Shown: positions 27,895-36,533 of the stretch, piece by piece | Layout of the letters: every line of letters starts with the position of its first letter | Position numbering within the stretch: position 1 is the stretch's first letter | Source: Colwellia sp. | GTDB taxonomy: Bacteria > Pseudomonadota > Gammaproteobacteria > Enterobacterales > Alteromonadaceae | Assembly (NCBI GenBank): GCA_013215295.1 | Contig: JABSOZ010000009.1 | Coordinates: 149,886-213,885 of the forward strand | Direction: 5' to 3' | Length of the DNA: 64,000 nt | Made by a program: the position numbers and the translations under genes | Notes under the pieces: generated by a model | The model's database searches: none | Told to the model about the DNA's origin: nothing | Seen by the model: the letters and a program-made list of their open reading frames with translations, nothing else

Positions 27895-29277
27895 TTAAAT
27901 TCCCTTTGTTTCGTTATCAAAATGTATATATTTAGCTCTACGCTTCACAATTTTTTTGAGATAATTTCTTGTCTCTTCTGCAGGTAAGTTTTCCAGTAAG
28001 TATTGATAAACTTCTTCTGAAGTCATTGTATTGATTACCTTAGCTGCTTTGGATAAGTTCTTTTTGCCTGTGAAAGTTTTAGCTAAATTCCCAACACCTG
28101 TATTATAGCTTGATACCGCACAATAAAAGCGAGATTGAGGGTCATTAATTTTTCGTAAATATCGACTTTTTAATAATTTGAAATAAGCAGTACCCAGTTG
28201 TAAGTTATTCGTTTCATCAAACAAATAATCAGGTGACAATATTTTCTTTTGTCCATAAACATAATTATGGGCATCTATTCCAGCAGTTTTTGGTACCAGT
28301 TGCATTAACCCAAAAGCAGGAACCCGAGAAATTGCCCTTGGATTATAGCTAGATTCTGTTTCAATTATGGCTAAAATCACTGAAATATCGACATCATACT
28401 TCTTAGAGAATTTTTTTACGTCATCAAAATTGTTAGCCAACAATACTTTTTGATAGTTATTAACAAACTTAACGGTCATTTTTAATAAGGAGCCTTCAGC
28501 CGTTTTTACTAATTCTAATTTAATTGTTGGTTCGGTATTTTCAATCGTAGTATCAGCGGATGCAGCTAAGGTATCTTGTTCTATTGATTGATTTTTAGCT
28601 GCAATAGCCGGAATAGGTATTATAGCTGGAACGATAACTGTTACAGGGATAGTCGCAACAGAAGCCCCAGTATCTATCGCAGGTAAGCTTACTTCACTAA
28701 TATTTACTGTCGCAGCTTTTAGTAATTCTTTTTTAGGGAGTAGTCTTTTTAAAATATTGTCATTTTTAAATGGCTTGATAGCTGGCTTTATGCCTTTTAT
28801 GCTTAAATTTTTATTAACTGCTTGCGCAACAATATCTAATTTTTCTATTGACTTAGTGGTGGGGGCAGTAAGTTGCTCTGCCATAGCTTCAATTTCAAGT
28901 TTTGCTTTGCTTAAGTCGTTATCAGTTACCAATGTTTCTATAACAAGCTCTCCTGCTTGATAATCAACGATTGAGCGAGTTTGTAAGTTCTTGCTATAAC
29001 CAACCCAGGTACTTTTAGTAGGAAGTTTGACATTACTTGGCCATTTGACCTCGATTTTTTTGGTTATGCCATTGAATGCATCATTTATAGCGTCATTATA
29101 GGCATTATATAAACTATCAATTTCGTTATTTGTTTGTTGAAATTGTTGATCTAGCATACGGTCTATATCGTCAAAACTTTGCTCTTGCAGATTCTTTGCA
29201 ACAAGGTTTGAATTGAACAGCAATAAAGTGCTGATCAATGTTAGTGATAAACTAATTTTTTTCACTGATACTTTCAC
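27895..29277 (-). CDS. MltC-like lytic transglycosylase
   Basis: This 460-residue exported murein hydrolase has an N-terminal signal peptide without a lipobox. An MltC-type N domain (FDDIDRMLDQQF and LPTKSTWVGYSKNLQTRSIV) covers about residues 35-120. An Ala/Ile/Pro-rich linker, about 190-245, is not seen in E. coli MltC. The SLT catalytic domain lies at about 290-440 with the catalytic Glu308 in IIETESSYNPRA, plus FGLMQLVPKTAG and AVSSYNTGVGNLAKTF. It cleaves peptidoglycan glycan strands. It overlaps the upstream LPP20-like gene by 26 bp. Its place in the operon suggests it opens the murein for the assembly coded here. Confidence 0.85.
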   Translation of the reverse strand: MKVSVKKISLSLTLISTLLLFNSNLVAKNLQEQSFDDIDRMLDQQFQQTNNEIDSLYNAYNDAINDAFNGITKKIEVKWPSNVKLPTKSTWVGYSKNLQTRSIVDYQAGELVIETLVTDNDLSKAKLEIEAMAEQLTAPTTKSIEKLDIVAQAVNKNLSIKGIKPAIKPFKNDNILKRLLPKKELLKAATVNISEVSLPAIDTGASVATIPVTVIVPAIIPIPAIAAKNQSIEQDTLAASADTTIENTEPTIKLELVKTAEGSLLKMTVKFVNNYQKVLLANNFDDVKKFSKKYDVDISVILAIIETESSYNPRAISRVPAFGLMQLVPKTAGIDAHNYVYGQKKILSPDYLFDETNNLQLGTAYFKLLKSRYLRKINDPQSRFYCAVSSYNTGVGNLAKTFTGKKNLSKAAKVINTMTSEEVYQYLLENLPAEETRNYLKKIVKRRAKYIHFDNETKGI

Positions 29278-29707
29278 TTATTAATTTAATTGAATCTCGT
29301 TTACTGCAAATTTCAGACTCATTAGTTGAACAAATAGCTAAAGTAACTTCTGCAATAAAAGTACCCTCTTCTGGTTTTACTGACTCATTTAAAATAAAAG
29401 CGCCTTTTATTAATCCCCTGACTCTAGTTGCTATAATATCTTTCGTTACTTCAAAGTCTTCTACTGAAGTGCCGGCACTGAGTTGGACTCCTTGTACTAT
29501 TTCTGCTAATTGTCTTTGGGCATCAAGTGATGCAGCACGTTTAGCCATCATTTTAGCTTGAAAGTTACTGATGGTTTTATCGATATCAACAGTACCAAAC
29601 CCTTTCGCTGAAAGTATACCTTTGTGATCTTCAGCATATACAGGGAAAAGAGTAAAATTAGTCATTACTAATATAAGAGCAATGTGATGAAATGAGACGT
29701 TTCTCAT
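29252..29707 (-). CDS. Small LPP20-like periplasmic protein (paralogue 3)
   Basis: This 151-residue exported protein has a signal peptide ending PVYAED. A single LPP20-like domain follows (ILSAKGFGTVD, KRAASLDAQRQLAEIVQGV, TRVRGLIKGAFI) with two Cys in AICSTNESEICSK near the end. It lacks the C-terminal module of its two larger paralogues. I start it at ATG 29707, with AAGGA about 10 bases upstream; ATG 29755 would give an implausibly long n-region. It is the first gene of the minus-strand operon, divergent from the FlgT-like gene. Confidence 0.78.
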   Translation of the reverse strand: MRNVSFHHIALILVMTNFTLFPVYAEDHKGILSAKGFGTVDIDKTISNFQAKMMAKRAASLDAQRQLAEIVQGVQLSAGTSVEDFEVTKDIIATRVRGLIKGAFILNESVKPEEGTFIAEVTLAICSTNESEICSKRDSIKLISESISEKN

Positions 29708-29808
29708 AGAGTAAGTATCCTTTATAACTTGGCTGAATTTTGTAACATAAAACATAATTATGTTTTTGTTAGTATTAATATTATGCGATAATTGAACAAT
29801 ATGTAAAA

Positions 29809-29880
29809 TAGTGTAATCTTTATATAAATAATATTACACTTTATTTTAAATACTGCACTATTCTTTTAGTGTAATCTTTA
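29809..29880. promoter_or_regulatory. Repeated palindromic site between divergent envelope operons
   Basis: AGTGTAAT at 29810-29817 and its inverse ATTACACT at 29833-29840 form an 8-bp inverted repeat. A third copy lies at 29868-29875, inside a 14-base direct repeat TAGTGTAATCTTTA (29809-29822 and 29867-29880). The cluster sits in the AT-rich divergent promoter region, so it is a good candidate binding site for a shared regulator. Which one is unknown; no regulator gene lies within the two operons. Confidence 0.5.
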
Positions 29881-29893
29881 GTCATGAGATCAT

Positions 29894-29965
29894 TAATTGC
29901 ATACGCAAGGGAAATTATGCTTCAAAAACTAATTGCAAACGCAAGGGAAATCATGTTTCAAAAAT
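29894..29965 (+). repeat. 36-bp tandem duplication of a ribosome site and start codon
   Basis: Two 36-bp units (29894-29929 and 29930-29965) differ at only a few bases. Each contains CGCAAGGGAAAT followed by ATG and TTCAAAA. The duplication therefore copies the Shine-Dalgarno sequence and initiation codon of the FlgT-like gene in frame. The distal copy gives a normal signal peptide. Confidence 0.85.
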
Positions 29966-31020
29966 CTATCCATTTCGGGAAAATGGTGTGTGTATCCTTT
30001 TTCATTCTATTATTCATTTCAGTAAATTCTCAAGCTAAAATTGTCACTGCAAAAGGTATTAGTGACATAATTGAAGGAAAGAAAGCTAAAACTCGTTCAA
30101 TTGCGCTAAACAATGCTAAACGTGCAGCAGTAGAACAAGTTGCAGGGGCTTTCGTTCAATCTCGCTCCACAGTTATCGACTTTGTGATTGCCCAAGACAA
30201 AATTTATAGCTCTTCATCAGGAAATATCTCTAATTATACTGTCTTAGCAGAAGGCGTTAACGACTTTGGTGCTTATGAAGTTGAAATTGAAGCCAATGTT
30301 GATGTACAAGAGTTACTTGTTGATATTAAGGAAATATTAAAGGTTAATGGCTGGAGTCGTAAACCGCGTATTACTTTAGATATAAACTCTAACAACGCTA
30401 GTTTAGGTCATACTTTAAAATCACTATTTATATCCAAATTAAATCGAAATGGTTTTGAGGTTTTTGATAATTCAAAAAAAGTACAAACAGGTTTCATTTT
30501 AGAAATTAATGCTGATTTATCGACTAATAAAAGTGACTATCAAGGTATAAGTATTTCTTCTAATAGTTTGTCTATGGTCACCAATGTCACTAGAACTGAC
30601 GATGGTCAAGTTATCGCTACCATTACGCAGCAAGCGTCTAAGGCTGGGAGTAATGTAGCAAAAGTAGCACAGCAATTGTCTACGAAATTAGTTCGAAAAG
30701 CTTGGCGAGATTTGAAAAATGAAATTTTAGATTTTTGGCAAGAAGAACAATATATTGCTCGATCTATCTATTTAGATGTAAGTCAATTAAGTGATTTTGA
30801 ACAAGCTAAATCTTTTTCTCGGTCATTGAAACAAAGTGTCTCAGGTTTGTTAGATGTTGAGTTAATTGAGTTTTCTAAAGAAAAAAGTCAGTATTTACTT
30901 AAATATAAAGGTTGGCCAGAACAATTGTATGATGAAGTTTTTGCCGGCCCCCTAAAATCAGAATATCAACTCGAATTAATTAGTGTTAATGCTAATCATG
31001 TTACATTAAGAATAAATTAG
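29953..31020 (+). CDS. FlgT-like exported protein
   Basis: This 355-residue exported protein has a signal peptide ending SVNSQAK. Its N-terminal domain (about 30-135; ARNxA-like IALNNAKRAAVEQVAGAFVQS, then YTVLAEGVNDFGAYEVEIEANVDV) resembles the LPP20-like first domain of flagellar assembly protein FlgT. A TolB-N-like middle part follows (about 150-265). A small alpha/beta end domain closes it (GWPEQLYDEVF, LELISVNANHVTLRI). I choose ATG 29953; in-frame ATGs at 29884 and 29917 belong to the duplicated leader. It starts the plus-strand operon. FlgT itself sits in a flagellar basal-body ring, but no flagellar gene is near. Confidence 0.72.
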   Translation: MFQKSIHFGKMVCVSFFILLFISVNSQAKIVTAKGISDIIEGKKAKTRSIALNNAKRAAVEQVAGAFVQSRSTVIDFVIAQDKIYSSSSGNISNYTVLAEGVNDFGAYEVEIEANVDVQELLVDIKEILKVNGWSRKPRITLDINSNNASLGHTLKSLFISKLNRNGFEVFDNSKKVQTGFILEINADLSTNKSDYQGISISSNSLSMVTNVTRTDDGQVIATITQQASKAGSNVAKVAQQLSTKLVRKAWRDLKNEILDFWQEEQYIARSIYLDVSQLSDFEQAKSFSRSLKQSVSGLLDVELIEFSKEKSQYLLKYKGWPEQLYDEVFAGPLKSEYQLELISVNANHVTLRIN

Positions 31021-31025
31021 GAAAA

Positions 31026-33035
31026 ATGATGTTAAATAAAAAAGTACTTGTTCTGTCAGTAGCATTAAGCGTTTTATCCGCTTGTGGAACAACAGAAAAA
31101 AAAGCGACTAGTAATGAGTTCAATATTTCTCAACAGTTGATGACGTCCCATAAATATGTTGAAGCAGTAGCCTATTTACAGCAGGCTGTAAATAAAGACC
31201 CAGAAAATCAACAGTATGCGGCGATGTTAGCTGAAGCACGTAAAAAAGCCGTAGTACAGTTAATTACGAAATTGAATAAAACCTTGAATGAAGGCAAATT
31301 AAATAAGGCTAAGCTTGATAGCGCTAATGAAACGTTAAGTAAGGCAAAGTCTATCTTATCTAGACATCGTTCTTATGCAGGCGCAGAAGCTTTAATTACT
31401 AACAAGCAAGAAGCTTTGCAAGTAAAAGTAAAAGCTTTATATGCTAACGTTGAATCAAATATTGCCAGTCAGGAATGGATTAAGGCCAAGTTCGCGGTTA
31501 GCAAATTAACCCAACTTTTTCCTAATTATGAAGATAGTTCTCAACTTACCCAAAAAATTAAAATTTCAGGTAGTCGATTTTATTTACAGAAAGCAAATGC
31601 TGCTTATCGTGTAAATGATTTTGTTACTACTTTAGCATTTGCTCGTAAGGCAATTACAATTAATAGTAATAACCCTAAAGCAAATCAATTAATATCATTA
31701 ACTAACAAGAAGAATAATAAAGAGTTCTTTATTAGTCTTGCCCAAACCGCAACATTAAAATCAGATTGGGCTACGGTTTATGGTTCTTGTAAAAAAGTTC
31801 TTAGTTATGATGCGAGTAATGCTTTTTGTCTAGAAGAAATGAAAGTAGCTAAAGCTAAATGGACTTCCACCTTAATATCTCAATCTCGAAAGTACATGGT
31901 CGAAGGTTATTTAGCTAAAAGCATTGCAAGTTATAAAGAAGCTGAGGTCGTTAATGATGGCTTAGAAAATAAGACAATGTTGGCATTAAAAGCATCTCTT
32001 ACTGATAAATTAGATGTAACAGCTGAAGAATTGACTGAGCAACGTAAGTATGGCTCAGCTTGGTACTTACTGAATATGATAAAAACTTTTAACCCTTATT
32101 ACCCTGATTTATTTCAAAATATAAAGGTAGTTGAAGACAATATTACATTACGTATTAGAAAACGAATAGCTGTGTTTGACTTTAAAAGTCCTTCTTATGG
32201 TCAAGATGCGGGTGTCCTAGTTGCAAACAATTTAATTGCTAATTTATTTAATAGCGCTTCTAAAGATATTATTATTTTAGAACGTGAAAACTTAAAATCA
32301 ATTTTAGAAGAAATGAAACTAGGCCAAATCGGAGTTGTTTCAGAGTCAAGTGCACAAGAAATGGGACGTTTGTACGGTATTAATACGGCTATTATGGGGA
32401 GTGTACTTCTTTACAAAGTAGACACCAGTGAGTCGATAAGTTCTAAAACAGTTCGATATATTGTAGGTGAAGAAATCTCAGATAATATTGATTATTTAAA
32501 TTGGAGAGCAATGAATCCTAAACCTTCAAAAGAAGAATTACGAGCTGCTCCATCAGCTAAAATTATGATCCCTAAATATGAAGAAAAAGAGTATAGGGTA
32601 ACTAATATGAAGAAAGTTGGTTTCTTTCAGCTCTCGTTTAAAATAGTAGATTTTGCTACAGGGGCTAATGTACGTGTTGAAACGATTAAACGTCAAAGAG
32701 TCGTTGAAGATAGTTCTAATGAAGGAATTAAAGATGCTAATGTTATTTTTGATCCATTAGAAATTGCAACGGATACTGAATTATTACAGCATATGGCATC
32801 TGAAGTTGTGGAAGAATTATCCCGAGGCGTATTACAACCATTACGTAACCTAGAGAAAAAATATTTTGAAGATGGAGAAGGTTTATATTTGAGACGTAAG
32901 GAAAACGTGAATGCTATGGAAAAATTTGTTGATGCAATATTTGATGAGAAACTTAAATCAATCGTTAACTCTCCAATTACTACTCAAGCTAATAAATACT
33001 TAGAAACAATCATGAATGAGCATGCTTTTAGATAA
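31026..33035 (+). CDS. TPR lipoprotein with CsgG domain
   Basis: This 669-residue lipoprotein has lipobox LSAC (Cys20). Residues about 35-370 are TPR-like helices with Ala/Lys/Leu-rich pairs (HKYVEAVAYLQQAVNKDPEN). A CsgG-family domain covers about 378-605 (RIAVFDFKSP, IIILERENLKSILEEMKLGQ, YGINTAIMGSVLLYK, FQLSFKIVDFATG). CsgG forms the nine-fold outer-membrane pore that exports curli, so this protein is a candidate pore or ring subunit. A large insertion of about 70 residues (about 466-535) splits the domain. ATG 31026 follows AGGA overlapping the previous stop. Confidence 0.8.
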   Translation: MMLNKKVLVLSVALSVLSACGTTEKKATSNEFNISQQLMTSHKYVEAVAYLQQAVNKDPENQQYAAMLAEARKKAVVQLITKLNKTLNEGKLNKAKLDSANETLSKAKSILSRHRSYAGAEALITNKQEALQVKVKALYANVESNIASQEWIKAKFAVSKLTQLFPNYEDSSQLTQKIKISGSRFYLQKANAAYRVNDFVTTLAFARKAITINSNNPKANQLISLTNKKNNKEFFISLAQTATLKSDWATVYGSCKKVLSYDASNAFCLEEMKVAKAKWTSTLISQSRKYMVEGYLAKSIASYKEAEVVNDGLENKTMLALKASLTDKLDVTAEELTEQRKYGSAWYLLNMIKTFNPYYPDLFQNIKVVEDNITLRIRKRIAVFDFKSPSYGQDAGVLVANNLIANLFNSASKDIIILERENLKSILEEMKLGQIGVVSESSAQEMGRLYGINTAIMGSVLLYKVDTSESISSKTVRYIVGEEISDNIDYLNWRAMNPKPSKEELRAAPSAKIMIPKYEEKEYRVTNMKKVGFFQLSFKIVDFATGANVRVETIKRQRVVEDSSNEGIKDANVIFDPLEIATDTELLQHMASEVVEELSRGVLQPLRNLEKKYFEDGEGLYLRRKENVNAMEKFVDAIFDEKLKSIVNSPITTQANKYLETIMNEHAFR

Positions 33036-33052
33036 GCTATAGGTTTGATAGT

Positions 33053-35881
33053 ATGAATGTTTTACTAAAAAGGCTGGTATTATTAAGCTTGCTTTACTGT
33101 TTTAACCTACTAGCTGTAGCTGGTAGTGTTAATTCTATAGCTTTATTTAATTTAAGACCCGTAAGTATGGATGCTATTGGTGCTGATGCCGATTTACTTT
33201 ATTCATTAGAAGTAGAGTTAGGTAAGTCTTCAGAAATATCAGTACTTTCTCGACGAGATATTGAAGCTGTATTACATCGTATTGGTGGGGCGCAAGTCTC
33301 TGATACTAATCTCGTTATAGCGTATGGCCAAGAAATGGGAGTGAGTTATATCTTAACTGGCGATGTTGATAAATTAGGCAGCTCGATGAAAGTCAATATT
33401 AACTTAATTGATATTATTGGTGGCCGAGTTGTTAAAACGTGGCAGGAAAGTTATACGGGACGTGGTGATGTATTACAACGGGCAATAACATTAGCTGAAG
33501 ATATAAAAATAGCAATTTTTTCCTCAGCTAAAGATAATTTGACTAACGCATCCCTAGCTAATACTGCAGAAGAAATTGAGTACTTTAAAAATATCTCAGC
33601 AATTGCTAAAGATTCCGGCGTTTTTCTTAGCTGGACTATTAACGATGGAGTACCTGTTTTTTATACGAATATTTATCGTGGCAAATCACAAGATGGCTTG
33701 TTTGAATTTGTAACCAGTGTTGAAGAAAGTCAGTATCAAGACAATGCACAAGGCGAATTATTCTATCGCTTAGATTTAGTTTTAGATAATGGAAACGAGG
33801 TCAAAGGTAAACAGATAGTTAGTGCGAAGGCAATTGGAAATGCAGTTGATGATAATTTATTACCACCCATTATTTTAGGTTCAGAAAATTTACTACATGG
33901 TATTAAAATTAACTTGGTACCACAGCTTAATAATAAAGGCGTAGTTGGTTATAATTTTTATCAAAGGGTAAATGACCAACAATGGAAGAAAGTTCATTCA
34001 ATCGCTAAAACTAATCAATTGAATTATTCGCAAATTTTGAATAAAAATTTTGTGGCTAATGCTGGTTATCAAATATATGTTTCCGCCTATAGTGAACTGG
34101 GTGAAAGTAAACGGTCTGATATAATGACTGTTACAACGCATCCTGCTTTAGTCTTAAAAGCTAAAGAAGGTAAATCTTTACGTAAAACTGAGTTGTCGTG
34201 GACACAAGCAAAAGTAGGTAAAGGCTATAAACTCTACAGAAAAGAAGTAGACAAAACGAATTGGCAATTAGTGTATAAAACTTCTGATATCGCACGGTTG
34301 TCTACAATAGATACTCAAGGTCTACAAGATGGCAAACAATATCAATATAGCATTACTGCGTTTGATGAATTTACTGAAACCATCAAATCAAACAATATCT
34401 TAGTGCAAACTAAAGATCTTCCAGGCTCACCAGAAAACCTTCAGCTTGAATCTAATATGGTCAAAAGCGTAAAACTGACTTGGCAAGCAAGTGATGACAA
34501 AGATGTCAGTGGTTATGTCATATACCGTAAAACTGGCTTAATGTCCTCTGGCGATCTACTTGTTGAAATTGCTTTTGTTGATGGATATATGAAAAGTGAG
34601 TTTGTCGATGGCTTAGGTGCTAATCCACTGAAAGATGGTGAAACATATTTTTATGCTATCGCAGCTAGAAACTTATTCGGTAGTACCGGTAATGTTAGTT
34701 TTGCTGTAAGTGGTGAAACGAAACCTTTACCAGAGCCCGTAAATAATTTTCAGGCAGTGGCCCAGCAAGATAATATAAACCTAACTTGGGAAGCCAATTC
34801 AGAACCAGATATAAGAAATTACAGCCTATATCGTAAATGGAATGATGAAAGCTGGAAAAAAATTGCAAATGTAAATGGTACTAGTTATCAAGATAAAGAT
34901 CTCAAAGCATATGCCGAAACGTCTTATAGGATATTAGTCACAGATACAAAGGGGTTAGTGAGTAAACTTTCTCTAATACAACAAGTGGCTAGTCCGCTTT
35001 CAATAAACTTAATTGTTGATAAAGAGTTTTTGCTTAGAACAATTAATCTGACTTGGAATAGAGTTAAACATATAAAAGGCTATAAACTCTATCGTAAAGA
35101 AGCAACAAGTAGGCGGTGGCAACTTATTAAGAAAGACATATCGCCTAGACAAAGTTCATATAGAGATTTTGATCGCAAAAAAATGAGAGAAGGTGTTAAG
35201 TATGAATATAAGTTAAGCGCCTTTGATGAGTTTTTAGAAATGCCGGCGTCAAATATTGTTTCAGGAACTACTAAAGCATTATCGGAACCGCCAAGTAATA
35301 TCGTTGCACAGAGTAACCAAGTAAAATTGGTAACTTTGTCTTGGCAGTCAACTAATGATCCTGATGATGAAGGGTATGTGATATATCGAAATAATAAAAA
35401 AGGAAAGTTTGAGGAAATCGAAAAAATTTCAAATATATCTAAAACACGATATTCGGATGATGGAAGCTTATTTACTAACTTAGAAGACGGTACTAATTAC
35501 ATTTATAAAGTAGCTACGTACAATAAATTTTCAGTCATAGGTCCTCTATCCGATGAAGTTGAAGCTCGGACTAAAGCTATTCCTAATATTATTTCAGGAT
35601 TGTCTATAGAACACGATATTGGAGGATTGATGATTTTTTGGCAACATTCCAACAATACTGATATTAATAGCTATCAAGTCTATCGAAGTAATTCTAGTTC
35701 ATGTAGTGGTGTTCGTAAATTGGTAACTGTTGACAGTTCAAATGATGTGTATTTAGATTCAAATGTTAAGAGTGGCAAAAGCTATTGTTATCAAATTACC
35801 GCAATTGATCGTGATAAGCTCGAAGGTAGACCATCCCAATCAGTGAATTTTACTATGCCTATTACTGAACAAGGAAACTAA
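33053..35881 (+). CDS. CsgG/TolB-like protein with about eight FN3-like repeats
   Basis: This 942-residue exported protein has a signal peptide ending AVAGS near residue 23. A CsgG/TolB-N-like domain spans about 25-165 (IALFNLRP, ISVLSRRDIEAVLHRIGG, MGVSYILTGDVDKLG, INLIDIIGGRVVKTW). From about 185 to 935 there are roughly eight fibronectin type III-like repeats, marked by recurring GYKLYRKE, GYVIYRK, LTWQAS and SYRILVTD motifs. It is probably a surface or periplasmic scaffold of the same machine as the preceding lipoprotein, which ends 17 bp upstream. Long FN3 arrays suggest extension away from the ring. Confidence 0.78.
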   Translation: MNVLLKRLVLLSLLYCFNLLAVAGSVNSIALFNLRPVSMDAIGADADLLYSLEVELGKSSEISVLSRRDIEAVLHRIGGAQVSDTNLVIAYGQEMGVSYILTGDVDKLGSSMKVNINLIDIIGGRVVKTWQESYTGRGDVLQRAITLAEDIKIAIFSSAKDNLTNASLANTAEEIEYFKNISAIAKDSGVFLSWTINDGVPVFYTNIYRGKSQDGLFEFVTSVEESQYQDNAQGELFYRLDLVLDNGNEVKGKQIVSAKAIGNAVDDNLLPPIILGSENLLHGIKINLVPQLNNKGVVGYNFYQRVNDQQWKKVHSIAKTNQLNYSQILNKNFVANAGYQIYVSAYSELGESKRSDIMTVTTHPALVLKAKEGKSLRKTELSWTQAKVGKGYKLYRKEVDKTNWQLVYKTSDIARLSTIDTQGLQDGKQYQYSITAFDEFTETIKSNNILVQTKDLPGSPENLQLESNMVKSVKLTWQASDDKDVSGYVIYRKTGLMSSGDLLVEIAFVDGYMKSEFVDGLGANPLKDGETYFYAIAARNLFGSTGNVSFAVSGETKPLPEPVNNFQAVAQQDNINLTWEANSEPDIRNYSLYRKWNDESWKKIANVNGTSYQDKDLKAYAETSYRILVTDTKGLVSKLSLIQQVASPLSINLIVDKEFLLRTINLTWNRVKHIKGYKLYRKEATSRRWQLIKKDISPRQSSYRDFDRKKMREGVKYEYKLSAFDEFLEMPASNIVSGTTKALSEPPSNIVAQSNQVKLVTLSWQSTNDPDDEGYVIYRNNKKGKFEEIEKISNISKTRYSDDGSLFTNLEDGTNYIYKVATYNKFSVIGPLSDEVEARTKAIPNIISGLSIEHDIGGLMIFWQHSNNTDINSYQVYRSNSSSCSGVRKLVTVDSSNDVYLDSNVKSGKSYCYQITAIDRDKLEGRPSQSVNFTMPITEQGN

Positions 35882-36238
35882 ATGAAAATTATAGTTTTTA
35901 CGACTTTATTTTTATGCATTATACCTTTTGTCAATGGACAAGAGTTTGCTAATCATAATAAACTCTTTAGTACGCCCGGCTTTAATAAAATGAAGCTGAA
36001 GTATGAGACATGTGTATTAAAAAAAGGTATACAGTTTGCTAAAGTAAGCACACCGACTGAGGCGATTAAATTTGCTCCTATTGCTTGTAAAAGAGAAGTC
36101 TTAGAAATAAAACAGTTCTTTCTTAACAGTGCGTTTAAAAAAACGGTTATAACTGCATTAATTGATTCAATAAAAGAAGGTGTAGAAATTGACTTGGTTA
36201 TTGCTGTCTATAAAGAAAGGTTGAAGTATATAAAATGA
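35882..36238 (+). CDS. Small secreted protein, last gene of envelope operon
   Basis: This 118-residue protein has a signal peptide ending FVNGQEF near residue 20. The mature part is mostly helical and basic, with two Cys (CVLKKG and ACKREV) that could form a disulfide. No family recognised. Its ATG follows directly on the stop of the FN3 gene with AAGGAAAC upstream, so it is co-translated. It could be a small subunit, a chaperone or a substrate of the apparatus; the sequence does not decide. Confidence 0.7.
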   Translation: MKIIVFTTLFLCIIPFVNGQEFANHNKLFSTPGFNKMKLKYETCVLKKGIQFAKVSTPTEAIKFAPIACKREVLEIKQFFLNSAFKKTVITALIDSIKEGVEIDLVIAVYKERLKYIK

Positions 36239-36317
36239 TGATGGAAGATATAATTGGATGTGGATTTTAATATTTCACTATATCTTGATTGTTTTTAGTA
36301 CACAGTATTGATAATAA

Positions 36318-36350
36318 GGCGTCATATAATTATATATATGACGCTTTTTT
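36318..36350 (+). terminator. Intrinsic terminator of the plus-strand envelope operon
   Basis: GCGTCATATA pairs with TATATGACGC and six T follow (36345-36350). It lies about 80 bp after the small secreted protein gene and closes the operon that starts at 29953. Confidence 0.85.
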
Positions 36351-36533
36351 ATTGTTCAAATTTGAAATAGTTCAATTCTTTTGTTCACCTTAGCTCGATT
36401 TATCCACGACAGATCTGTAAAGCGATAAATAAGCAAACATAATGATGTTAATTATGTAATTGCGAAGGTAAAATTAGGTTAATTGTGTCAACAGTCGTTT
36501 TTATGTTGTCTAGCCAAAGGTAGTTGTAAATTT

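Noticed and set aside
23818..36238. Interpretation of the envelope cluster as a curli operon
   Set aside because: No CsgA/CsgB-like Gln/Asn repeat protein, CsgE, CsgF or CsgD is present; only the CsgG-like fold is shared.
23818..36238. Interpretation of the envelope cluster as part of a flagellar gene region
   Set aside because: No flagellin, hook, rod, motor or chemotaxis gene is in the window on either side; only LPP20/FlgT-like domains are shared.
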